Below, in pieces: positions 15,796 to 22,238 of a stretch of DNA of 22,238 nucleotides. Under the pieces are notes generated by a model. The model ran no database searches. It had not been told where the DNA came from and saw only the letters and a program-made list of their open reading frames with translations. The stretch's first letter is position 1. Every line of letters begins with the position of its first letter. The position numbers and the translations under genes are program-made. The stretch is from an uncultured Clostridia bacterium (GTDB lineage Bacteria; Bacillota; Clostridia; Oscillospirales; Acutalibacteraceae). Location of the stretch: NCBI GenBank assembly GCA_937919155.1, contig CALFPM010000136.1:1-22238 (forward strand), in the 5' to 3' direction.

Positions 15796-15818
15796 TATTA
15801 TATTTAAAAATAAAATGT

Positions 15819-15853
15819 AAAAAAACGATGCCTTCCCGAAAGGGAAGACACCG
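15819..15853 (-). terminator. Terminator of the epimerase gene
   Basis: On the minus strand a 12-base-pair stem with two G-U pairs (arms at 15826-15837 and 15842-15853) and a tetraloop is followed by a T-run (A-run 15819-15825 on the plus strand). It lies 16 bases after the epimerase stop. Confidence 0.88.
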
Positions 15854-15869
15854 CAAATTATGTTTGGAA

Positions 15870-17417
15870 TCAGTTCTTATATTCCTTGAAATCTCTGTAG
15901 ATATCCTCTGTGTAAACATTGTCTTCATCTTTGTCATGAAGAGGATACCAAACCTGAGCAAAGAAGGGGTTAACCTTTGCTTCAGCATCATAAGCCCAAC
16001 GGAACTTCTTCTGCTCAGCCTTTTCAACTGATGAGGGAAGCTCTTCAGGACACCAGTGACCGCCGCGGAGAACAAGGTTGGGAGACATCATGAATTCGTG
16101 ACCGTGAGCGCACTTCCAAAGAACAGGAGTGTACATATCAACGATTTCAGTTGCAAGGCATTCACCGCCTCTGAAAGCAGCAGCCTTCTTGAGATCTTCG
16201 ATTGTGAGTGAATCGAAGTCTTTTGACTCATCATAACCGTGATCAAGAACAAGAGCCTTTGAGGGATCATCGTTGGGACGGTAAACATTCACCTTGTTCC
16301 AATCGCTGCCGATTGCATCCCACTTTGCTCTTGAACCAACATAAGCGTTGATTCTCTCTGTAACGTTGTTTTCTCTCCACCAGAGTGTACCGTAAACGGG
16401 AGTCTTTGCAATCTTCTTCATGAAGGGCTTAACAGCAAATGCAAAGGGCTTTGCAAGCTTTGCAAGCTTGTAGAACCATTCAACTCTGTTCATAACGCTC
16501 TTGAAGTATTCTTCGATAGGCATATTGGCACGGAAATGACAGTAGCTTTCAAGAACATCTGAGTCAAGATACCACTGACCGTGGAAGTTTCTTGTGATGA
16601 ACCAGTCGGGATCGAAAAGCTTTCTGGGATCGCCGAGACCAAGACCGTATTTGCCGAGGAGGAGTTCTTCGAATTCGAAGTTTGTGATTCTGTACTGAGC
16701 ACCTGAACCGATGTTGTAGAATCTTCTCCAGAATTCCTCGGGAATATCGTCACCGCAAACATTAACAAGAAGACGGCCTGAGTCTTCAACTGTTGCCCAC
16801 TCAAGAACACCGTTGATAACAACGTGATACATAATGGGTTCCATGTTCTTAACGATTTCAGGATAAAGAATACCTGACTGACGAAGTGATACCCAATGCT
16901 TAAGACCTGACTCAGCAAAAATTGACTCAGCAATTACCTTTGATGTTGCATAGTGGTCATAAACGCTGATTTTGATGGGGTCACCTGTACGAGCCCAATG
17001 GATGGGGTCATCTCTTTCGCCTGTTTCTGCAACAGTACCGATATAAACAACCTTAACTGCATCGGGATCAGGCTGAGCCTTAACAGCCTTAACGATGTTC
17101 TGTGCAGCGCCGACATTTGTCTTGATTGTTGCGATGGGATAATAGTCAGCAGAGGGTGAAACCATACCGCCAACGTGAAGAACATAATCTGCTCCGTTTA
17201 CGCATTCAAGAACACTTTCGTACTTCTTGAGGTCGCCCCAAACGATCTTAACTGAAGGATCATTCATATAGGGAGCAAACTGCTTTCTGTTCTTTTCACT
17301 GTCACGGAGAAGAACAACGATGTTGAACTTATCCTTCTTAGCATAAAACTGCTGGAAGCCTTCCCAACCCATAGTGCCTGAAGCACCGGTAAGGAATACC
17401 GTCTTTTTCTGTGCCAT
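15870..17417 (-). CDS. NAD-dependent epimerase/dehydratase fused to a zinc-ribbon-like region
   Basis: The 515-residue protein has an extended short-chain dehydrogenase domain (1 to about 310): TGASGTMG (10-17) binds NAD, WGDL (60-63) the adenine, IGTVAETG (126-133) contains the catalytic Thr/Ser position, and YATSK (156-160) gives Tyr156 and Lys160. Such enzymes alter sugar nucleotides or sterol-like substrates. The C-terminal ~170 residues are not part of that family: LDHGYDESKD, an EDLKKAAAFRGGECLA helix, then WKCAHGHEFMMSPN and GGHWCPEE (434-458), which resemble a GH-containing zinc ribbon (C436, H440, C456), although the fourth ligand is not clear. I chose ATG 17417 because GGAGG (17426-17430) lies 8 bases before it. 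The gene is monocistronic. Confidence 0.8.
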   Translation of the reverse strand: MAQKKTVFLTGASGTMGWEGFQQFYAKKDKFNIVVLLRDSEKNRKQFAPYMNDPSVKIVWGDLKKYESVLECVNGADYVLHVGGMVSPSADYYPIATIKTNVGAAQNIVKAVKAQPDPDAVKVVYIGTVAETGERDDPIHWARTGDPIKISVYDHYATSKVIAESIFAESGLKHWVSLRQSGILYPEIVKNMEPIMYHVVINGVLEWATVEDSGRLLVNVCGDDIPEEFWRRFYNIGSGAQYRITNFEFEELLLGKYGLGLGDPRKLFDPDWFITRNFHGQWYLDSDVLESYCHFRANMPIEEYFKSVMNRVEWFYKLAKLAKPFAFAVKPFMKKIAKTPVYGTLWWRENNVTERINAYVGSRAKWDAIGSDWNKVNVYRPNDDPSKALVLDHGYDESKDFDSLTIEDLKKAAAFRGGECLATEIVDMYTPVLWKCAHGHEFMMSPNLVLRGGHWCPEELPSSVEKAEQKKFRWAYDAEAKVNPFFAQVWYPLHDKDEDNVYTEDIYRDFKEYKN

Positions 17418-17465
17418 TTTGAATTCCTCCAAAAAAATAATTTTTTGTCAAATTGCTACATAATA

Positions 17466-17494
17466 ATTTTAACATACAGAAAGAAACAAATCAA
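17466..17494 (-). promoter_or_regulatory. Promoter of the epimerase gene
   Basis: On the minus strand TTGATT (plus 17489-17494), 17 bases and TAAAAT (17466-17471) lie 49 bases before the chosen ATG. The intergenic region is 116 bases long and otherwise empty. Confidence 0.6.
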
Positions 17495-17533
17495 CAACTA
17501 TTTTGCATCATAATGTATAAATTTGTAACAAAA

Positions 17534-18454
17534 TCAGATATTTAACATTTCTTTGAACATTTTCTCAACGGTATACATCTGCTCAATCTCTTTTTTGTTA
17601 CCCTCAGTGAAGAGTGATGCATCCTTTACGCGGCAGTTATAACCTATATCAACACCGCAAAGTCCGAGATGATATTTTGCATTAACGGGATACATCTGGC
17701 ACTCTGCAAGAGAAGCAAAAGCAAGAAAAGCCTGAACTTTTTCTGCCTTCTCAGGCTCTTTTTCGTAATTCTTGCAAAGCCATGAATAAAGCTCAGGATG
17801 GAAGTTAGCCATAACACCTGAGAAACCTGCGCAACCCGCCCTGAGAGATTCAAGCAAAGTTGCTGAATTGGCGTTATAAATTTTAAGGCCGAGACCGTCA
17901 ACAGCCTTGAGCTTCGCCTCAATTTCGCTTATACGGCAACAGGTATCTTTGAGGAACTTAAGTCTGCCGTCAAGGGCACAATAGCGAAGTGTTTCGGGTG
18001 CCATAAGGCGTTTGTAAGGATACGGACACTCATAAACACCGAGACCGATTTCAGGAATTGAAGACACCATTTTCTCGAAATTACGGATAAATACGGAATC
18101 GTCTTCATCCTGCTTGGCAAAACGGTTTGCAATAAATACATATGCATCAATGCCTTCATTTATAAATGCATTTGCCTCATATATCTGTCTGTCAAGGTCA
18201 TCCGCAACGTGACCGGATGCAACAACAGACATATCCGCAGGCTTGTTCTTCATAATGAAATTAAGGAGTTCCAGTCTTTCTTCAAATGAAAGGAAGAAAA
18301 TTTCACTTGACTGACAAATTGCAAAAATGCCGTCAACTCCGTTTTCGTAGTACCACTCAAGAAGCTGTGAAACACCGTTATAGTCAACTTTGTTGTCAGC
18401 AGTAAAAGGAGTTACCATTGTTGGATAAACTCCGTTGGGAATATTTTTTATCAT
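17534..18454 (-). CDS. Divergent DapA/NanA-superfamily aldolase or lyase
   Basis: This 306-residue protein has the class I aldolase barrel of the DHDPS/N-acetylneuraminate lyase superfamily: GVYPTMVTPF (8-17), Tyr141 in VYECPYPYKR and Schiff-base Lys169 in LKFLKDTC. The pyruvate-carboxylate motif GTTGE/GSTGE is changed to QSSEI (48-52), and the DHDPS Arg position is not evident. It therefore probably cleaves or makes a sugar-derived 2-keto acid and is not a second lysine-pathway enzyme. I selected ATG 18454, with GGAG (18463-18466) 8 bases before it, over the GTG at 18463, which overlaps that site. A sialic-acid role is suggested by the sialidase-like gene but is not shown. Confidence 0.82.
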   Translation of the reverse strand: MIKNIPNGVYPTMVTPFTADNKVDYNGVSQLLEWYYENGVDGIFAICQSSEIFFLSFEERLELLNFIMKNKPADMSVVASGHVADDLDRQIYEANAFINEGIDAYVFIANRFAKQDEDDSVFIRNFEKMVSSIPEIGLGVYECPYPYKRLMAPETLRYCALDGRLKFLKDTCCRISEIEAKLKAVDGLGLKIYNANSATLLESLRAGCAGFSGVMANFHPELYSWLCKNYEKEPEKAEKVQAFLAFASLAECQMYPVNAKYHLGLCGVDIGYNCRVKDASLFTEGNKKEIEQMYTVEKMFKEMLNI

Positions 18455-18481
18455 CGATATCACTCCAACAAATAAAAATAA

Positions 18482-18499
18482 GCGGCAGATACCTGCCGC
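18482..18499 (-). terminator. Hairpin between sigF and the aldolase gene
   Basis: A perfect 7-base-pair stem gcggcag/ctgccgc (18482-18488, 18493-18499) with a 4-base loop is followed on the minus strand by TTATTTTTATTT. It can end the spoIIA transcript, but it also lies at the predicted 5' end of the aldolase mRNA. Confidence 0.8.
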
Positions 18500-18504
18500 A
18501 ATTT

Positions 18505-18533
18505 AGTTTAATATTATTAAATAAATTTGTCAA
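18505..18533 (-). promoter_or_regulatory. Promoter of the DapA-like aldolase gene
   Basis: On the minus strand a perfect TTGACA (plus 18528-18533), 17-base spacer and TAAACT (18505-18510) lie between the sigF stop and the hairpin. The predicted start falls at about 18498, which places the hairpin at the very 5' end of the transcript. Confidence 0.65.
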
Positions 18534-18535
18534 TC

Positions 18536-19210
18536 CTATAAGATTAATTTTTTTCTTATGGATTCAAGAACTGCTTTTTCCCGCCTTGAAACCTGCACCT
18601 GAGTCATACCGAGTTTCTGTGCTGTTTTGGATTGTGTCATTCCGCCGTAATAACGCAATTCAATCATTTTTCGGTCGCGTTCATCAAGAGAATCAATCAC
18701 CTGACGCAAAGCAAGCAAATCGGAAATTTCGTTTTCGGGAGAATCAACAGGTATCTCAAGCTGATTTTTCCCGTCCTCTCCTATCGCAAGCGAAATTGCA
18801 GGCATTGATGCATTAAGAAGCATTGCAGCCTCCGCAGGTTCAACGCCAAGACTCTCAGCAAGTTCACTTACGGTTGGTTCCCTGCCCAGACTGACTGCAA
18901 TTTCTTCCCTGCGCTTCATTGCGGCTCTTGATTTTTCTTTCATCGCGCGTCCGACTTTTACCGTTCCGCCGTCACGGAATATGCGCCTTATTTCACCCAG
19001 AATAACAGGCACGGCATAAGTTGAGAACGAAAAGCCTCTTGAAGAATCAAAATTATCCGCCGCTTTTATTAATCCAACGCACCCAGCCTGAAACAAATCA
19101 TCATATTCGACTCCCCTGCCTCTGAAACGGTTTGCGCAGGAATGAACAAGTCCGAGATTTTTTTCAACAAGGTTGTTTCGGATTTCCTTAGTTTCGGTCA
19201 TTTTCAGCAT
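18536..19210 (-). CDS. sigF: Sporulation sigma factor SigF (SpoIIAC)
   Basis: This 224-residue protein is the forespore-specific sigma F, the first compartment-specific sigma factor of sporulation. Region 2 is clear at 35-80 (EYDDLFQAGCVGLIKAADNF, then FSTYAVPVILGEIRRIFRD), region 3 at about 90-150, and region 4 ends with the helix-turn-helix MTQSKTAQKLGMTQVQVSRRE (191-211). Position after spoIIAA and spoIIAB confirms identity over sigma G or B. The ATG at 19210 is 5 bases after AAAAGG, inside spoIIAB, and the genes overlap, so translation is coupled. An in-frame ATG at 19201 is an alternative. Confidence 0.95.
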   Translation of the reverse strand: MLKMTETKEIRNNLVEKNLGLVHSCANRFRGRGVEYDDLFQAGCVGLIKAADNFDSSRGFSFSTYAVPVILGEIRRIFRDGGTVKVGRAMKEKSRAAMKRREEIAVSLGREPTVSELAESLGVEPAEAAMLLNASMPAISLAIGEDGKNQLEIPVDSPENEISDLLALRQVIDSLDERDRKMIELRYYGGMTQSKTAQKLGMTQVQVSRREKAVLESIRKKLIL

Positions 19211-19637
19211 CACGACCTTTTAATTGCTTGATGAGAGTAACCGTTGTTCCTTTACCTAGCTTTGAGGTTACTTTTATTTTGTCGCAGAAACTTTCCATAA
19301 CCGCAAAACCCAAGCCTGCGCGCTCTCCTCCAAGGGTTGTGAACAGAGGTTCCATAGCTTGCTTCACATCTTCAATTCCGCAGCCTTTATCCTTTATTCT
19401 TACTTTGAAAATACCGTTTTCATAAATTCCTGCCCATATGTAAATTTTTCCGACCTTTTCAGCGTATGCATGAACAATGCAGTTTGTTACCGCCTCACTC
19501 ACGGCAGTTCTTATATCCGATATTTCCTCAATATTCGGGTCCAGCTGCGCGGCAAAAGCCGCAACTGCTGACCTTGCAAACGATTCATTAACCGACCTGC
19601 TTTCAATCTGCATTTTCATCTCGTTAATAATTTTCAT
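19188..19637 (-). CDS. spoIIAB: Anti-sigma F factor and serine kinase SpoIIAB
   Basis: The 149-residue GHKL-fold kinase binds and holds sigma F inactive in the predivisional cell and phosphorylates SpoIIAA. The N box is AVSEAVTNCIVHAY (45-58), G1 is DKGCGI (83-88) and G2 is GGERAGLGFAVM (103-114). NESFARSAVAAFAAQLDP near the N-terminus is nearly identical in pattern to the Bacillus protein. AAGGAAG lies before the ATG. It begins 4 bases after the spoIIAA stop and overlaps sigF at its end. Confidence 0.96.
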   Translation of the reverse strand: MKIINEMKMQIESRSVNESFARSAVAAFAAQLDPNIEEISDIRTAVSEAVTNCIVHAYAEKVGKIYIWAGIYENGIFKVRIKDKGCGIEDVKQAMEPLFTTLGGERAGLGFAVMESFCDKIKVTSKLGKGTTVTLIKQLKGRDAENDRN

Positions 19638-19641
19638 TTTT

Positions 19642-19959
19642 TCACTTCCTTTTTGTTTTAAGAGCTACAAGCCTGTCCAGTCCTGCAAGTCTCATCATTG
19701 AACAATTTCTTTCCGAAAGATTAACAACCTCAACATTTCCTCCGTAGCTTTCCGCAATTCTGTATCTGCCAAGCACAAAGCCGATACCTGAACTGTCCAT
19801 AAAAGTTACCTCTCCGAAATCAAGCCTCACGTTTGGTGCAAGTGTTTTCTGAATTGCCTCATCCGCCTCAAGTCTGAGTGCCGCAGCATTATGGTGGTCA
19901 ATTTCTCCCGCAATTTCAATGGTCACCCTTACGGGAGTTGACGAAATTCTGATTGCCAT
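19642..19959 (-). CDS. spoIIAA: Anti-anti-sigma F factor SpoIIAA
   Basis: This 105-residue STAS-domain protein frees sigma F by binding SpoIIAB when unphosphorylated. MDSSGIG (54-60) holds the phosphorylated serine, Ser57, equivalent to Ser58 in Bacillus. EIAGEIDHHNA (15-25) is the usual strand and loop. I chose ATG 19959, with AAAGGAG 7 bases ahead; the reading frame also opens at TTG 19977, but that overlaps the ribosome binding site. A hairpin lies 25 bases before the start. Confidence 0.95.
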   Translation of the reverse strand: MAIRISSTPVRVTIEIAGEIDHHNAAALRLEADEAIQKTLAPNVRLDFGEVTFMDSSGIGFVLGRYRIAESYGGNVEVVNLSERNCSMMRLAGLDRLVALKTKRK

Positions 19960-19977
19960 TTCAACGCTCCTTTGCAA

Positions 19978-20012
19978 AAAAAATAATCCCTTACCGATAA
20001 GGATAAGGGATT
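19978..20012 (-). terminator. Hairpin between folC and spoIIAA
   Basis: A 9-base-pair stem (aatccctta 19985-19993, taagggatt 20004-20012) is followed on the minus strand by an 8-base T-run. A direct repeat (gataagg twice) allows a shorter alternative stem within the same region. It lies only 25 bases before the spoIIAA ATG, so it is either the folC terminator or also a leader element of spoIIA. Confidence 0.78.
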
Positions 20013-20044
20013 GATTTCAAAAAATTTGTTGAATTATATTTATT

Positions 20045-21322
20045 TTAAAAATTAATCAGGTTTTCGCGAATTTCTCCTGCAAGATAAAATGAGCCGCAAA
20101 CAACAAGTGCACCGTCATCACGGAGAATATTTCGGGCTGCGTTTATTGCTTTAACAGGGTCAGACACTGCATAACAATCAGCGCAGAATTCTTTTGCGTT
20201 TTCGCAAAGTTCTTCACTGCTTAAAGCTCTCGGTACATCCGCTTTTGTTGCGATAAAAGTATCCGCAAGCGTGGCAACAAGCCTAAGATATGACTTGTAA
20301 TCCTTGTCAGCCATCATAGAGCTTACCATTACAATTTGTTTACCGTTCACATGTTTTTTCACAAAATCACTCAAAGCAAGCGCACAACCTTCATTATGAC
20401 CCCCGTCAAGAATTACAACAGGTTTCTTCCTGATTAATTCCATTCTCGCAGGCATAACCGACCTTTCAATTCCACTGACAATTGCATCATCAAGTACATT
20501 GATTGCAAGCCTCGATAGCGCACGAACCGCCTCTATTGCCGTACAGGCATTATAAACCATATGCTTGCCTGCAAGAGGCAGAATAAACTTTATGCCGTCA
20601 TACTCAACACAAGTTCCCTCAAGCTGTTCATTTCCGATTGTGAGCGCAGAAATATCAGGCACACGCAGGTCATTGCATCTTGTCTCACACGTTTTCCTGA
20701 TTACTTCCATCGCTTTTTCATCCTGAAAAGGATAGACGACCGTTTCCGCACCGAATTTAATTATTCCGCACTTCTCCTCAGCGATTTCCTCAATGGTATT
20801 TCCGAGAATGGCTGTGTGGTCAAAAGAAATGCTTGTAATAACACTGACATAAGGCGCATTAATAACATTTGTTGAATCAAGTCTTCCGCCGAGCCCGACT
20901 TCAAGAACAACAAAATCGCAGTTTTTCTTTTGATAATACAGGAAAGCTGTTGCCGTAAGTGCCTCAAACTCAGTGGGTTGAATCCCCTGCTCTGCAAGCT
21001 CATCAATAACGGCTTTAACCTTTTCAACGCATTCGGCAAGTTCATATTTTTCAATCATATTGCCGTTGTACTGAATCCTTTCACGAAAATCCGTGACATA
21101 AGGAGAAATAAACAAACCGACATTATAGCCGTTACTGCGAAGAATATTTGAAATCATTGTTGAGGTTGAACCTTTACCGTTTGTGCCTGCTACATGAATA
21201 ACCCTCAGTTTATCCTGCGGATTACCCAATGCGGCACAAAGAGCGCGTATACGCTCCATCCCCGGCTTTATACCGAATTTTTCAAGAGAATGGATATATT
21301 CTATTGCTTCGTTGCAATTCAT
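20045..21322 (-). CDS. folC: Folylpolyglutamate synthase/dihydrofolate synthase
   Basis: This 425-residue cytoplasmic ligase of the Mur family adds glutamate to folates and joins dihydropteroate to glutamate. The P-loop is VAGTNGKGSTS (44-54), followed by SPYVTDFRERI (73-83), LEVGLGGRLDSTN, and SFDHTAILGNTIEEIAEEK with Mg/ATP-binding residues. LDGGHNEG lies in the C-terminal domain. Length is normal. I used ATG 21322, preceded by AGGTG, not the in-frame GTG at 21331 which is part of that site. It follows valS by 49 bases with a hairpin in between, a common order in Firmicutes. Confidence 0.95.
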   Translation of the reverse strand: MNCNEAIEYIHSLEKFGIKPGMERIRALCAALGNPQDKLRVIHVAGTNGKGSTSTMISNILRSNGYNVGLFISPYVTDFRERIQYNGNMIEKYELAECVEKVKAVIDELAEQGIQPTEFEALTATAFLYYQKKNCDFVVLEVGLGGRLDSTNVINAPYVSVITSISFDHTAILGNTIEEIAEEKCGIIKFGAETVVYPFQDEKAMEVIRKTCETRCNDLRVPDISALTIGNEQLEGTCVEYDGIKFILPLAGKHMVYNACTAIEAVRALSRLAINVLDDAIVSGIERSVMPARMELIRKKPVVILDGGHNEGCALALSDFVKKHVNGKQIVMVSSMMADKDYKSYLRLVATLADTFIATKADVPRALSSEELCENAKEFCADCYAVSDPVKAINAARNILRDDGALVVCGSFYLAGEIRENLINF

Positions 21323-21340
21323 AGTTTTCACCTGTTTAAA

Positions 21341-21364
21341 GACCCCGAAGAAAGCTTCGGGGTC
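21341..21364 (-). terminator. Hairpin between valS and folC
   Basis: A perfect 10-base-pair GC-rich stem (gaccccgaag 21341-21350, cttcggggtc 21355-21364) with a 4-base loop is followed on the minus strand by only TTTAAA. It lies 7 bases after the valS stop and 18 bases before the folC ATG. With so short a T-run it may stop only part of transcription. Confidence 0.75.
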
Positions 21365-21371
21365 CGATTAA

Positions 21372-22238
21372 TTAACCTAATTTTGCGATACTTTCTTTGA
21401 GCATAGCAATTTTTTCTGCATATTTCGCAGCTGCTTCACGCTGAGCTGCAACAACATTTGCAGGAGCTTTTGCAACAAAGTTTTCGTTTGAAAGCTTGTT
21501 GTTTACGAAATCAAGGTCTTTCTGCACTGCTTCAAGTTCCTTGTTGAGTCTTGCTTTTTCAGCTTCAAAATCAACAAGTTCACCCATAGGAATATAAATC
21601 TTTGCATCCTGAGTAACAATGCATACTGCACCGTCAAGTTCAAAGCTGTCTGCAACTTCAACTTCTGATGCGCTTGCAAGTCTCTGCATGAATACGCCGC
21701 CGAACTCAAAGGTTGAGGTATATGCGGTTGCAATATAAACCTTTGCCTTCTTTGAAGGAGGAACATTCATTTCTGCTCTTCTGTTACGGATTGCACGGAT
21801 AGCAGTAATGATTCTTTCCATCTCTGCTTCATCTGCAGCGAATGAAAGAGCCTCATCAAATTCGGGCCATGCAGAAATCATGATTGATTCGCCTTCGTGA
21901 GGAATGGTCTGCCAGATTTCTTCAGTAATGAAAGGCATGAAGGGATGGAGAAGCTTAAGAATCTTATCCATTACCCAAACAAGAACCTGCTTTGCATTCT
22001 GTGCTTCTTCGCCGCCCTTCTGAAGACGGATCTTTGCAAGTTCGATATACCAGTCGCAGAAGATATCCCAGATGAAATCGTAAAGCTTTGCAACTGCAAT
22101 ACCGAGTTCAAACTTATCAAGGTTGTCTGTAACATCCTTTGCAAGTTTGTTAACAAGGCTGATAACCCACTTATCTTCAAGTGCAAGGTCTGCGGGAAGT
22201 CCTGCAGGAATGTCATCCTCACCGATGTTCATAAGAAT
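21372..22238 (-). CDS. valS: Valyl-tRNA synthetase, C-terminal part
   Basis: The frame remains open to the window edge, so the N-terminal catalytic domain lies outside. The visible part has the end of the catalytic core (FLMNIGEDD-type segment at the edge), the anticodon-binding helical domain with DFIWDIFCDWYIELAK and HPFMPFITEEIWQ, and the C-terminal coiled-coil arm (about the last 70 residues, FEAEKARLNKELEAVQKDL, ending ESIAKLG) that binds the tRNA elbow and is characteristic of ValRS. It charges tRNA-Val in the cytoplasm. It precedes folC, as in many Firmicutes. Confidence 0.94.
   Translation of the reverse strand: MLMNIGEDDIPAGLPADLALEDKWVISLVNKLAKDVTDNLDKFELGIAVAKLYDFIWDIFCDWYIELAKIRLQKGGEEAQNAKQVLVWVMDKILKLLHPFMPFITEEIWQTIPHEGESIMISAWPEFDEALSFAADEAEMERIITAIRAIRNRRAEMNVPPSKKAKVYIATAYTSTFEFGGVFMQRLASASEVEVADSFELDGAVCIVTQDAKIYIPMGELVDFEAEKARLNKELEAVQKDLDFVNNKLSNENFVAKAPANVVAAQREAAAKYAEKIAMLKESIAKLG

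Noticed and set aside
16490..16933. 147-residue minus-strand frame inside the epimerase gene
   Set aside because: Same strand but another frame within a conserved dehydrogenase domain; no independent evidence.
1..22238. tRNA, rRNA, insertion sequence or prophage genes
   Set aside because: No cloverleaf or rRNA-like stretches, transposase motifs, integrase or terminal repeats were seen on either strand.

Overview
The window is almost entirely bacterial and looks like a spore-forming member of the Clostridia, most likely a gut Oscillospirales-type organism. The reasons are a complete spoIIAA-spoIIAB-sigF operon, a SipL-type SPOCS/LysM sporulation protein, strong AGGAGG-type ribosome binding sites, many intrinsic terminators, and protein sequences of clostridial type. 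The genus is inferred from general family resemblance and not proven.

The first ~700 bases do not belong with the rest. They are very AT-rich, use different codons, and encode the N-terminal part of a metacaspase-like (C14) peptidase of the kind found in trichomonad protists. A trichomonad-type initiator element (TCATTTTT) lies 21 bases before the ATG. This fragment is joined in frame, somewhere in about 676-708, to the C-terminal third of a bacterial aspartate-semialdehyde dehydrogenase (asd). The choices are an assembly or library chimera between a protist and a gut bacterium, bacterial DNA in a trichomonad genome, or a real fusion. A chimera is the simplest reading.

Layout. 706-3128 (+): lysine/diaminopimelate cluster with the asd 3' end, dapA, dapB and a free-standing double-ACT protein resembling the regulatory half of aspartokinase, closed by a terminator. 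3162-4209 (-): an odd ECF-like sigma factor and a tiny zinc-binding anti-sigma protein with overlapping ends. 4282-4530 (-): a complete single-gene unit (promoter, strong RBS, 45-residue acidic amphipathic protein, terminator) that standard gene finders could miss. 4609-6138 (-): SipL-like sporulation protein. 6268-6591 (+): YdbC/PC4 single-strand DNA-binding protein with promoter and hairpin. 6632-9412 (+): a GPH-type sugar symporter and a Gfo/Idh/MocA oxidoreductase. 9451-15729 (-): a four-gene unit of solute-binding lipoprotein, GH27 alpha-galactosidase with an internal CBM-like domain, sialidase-like BNR protein, and SPFH protein with three zinc ribbons. 15826-17494 (-): NAD-dependent epimerase fused to a zinc-ribbon-like C-terminal region. 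17534-18533 (-): divergent DapA/NanA-type aldolase. 18536-19959 (-): spoIIA operon. 20045-21322 (-): folC. 21372-22238 (-): 3' part of valS, running off the window.

Working together: the symporter, oxidoreductase, epimerase, aldolase, alpha-galactosidase, sialidase-like protein and solute-binding protein suggest a local interest in host or plant glycan sugars, but no single pathway can be closed from the sequence. Hairpins sit just ahead of the start codons of folC, spoIIAA, the DapA-like gene and the symporter, so leader structure is a recurring feature here.
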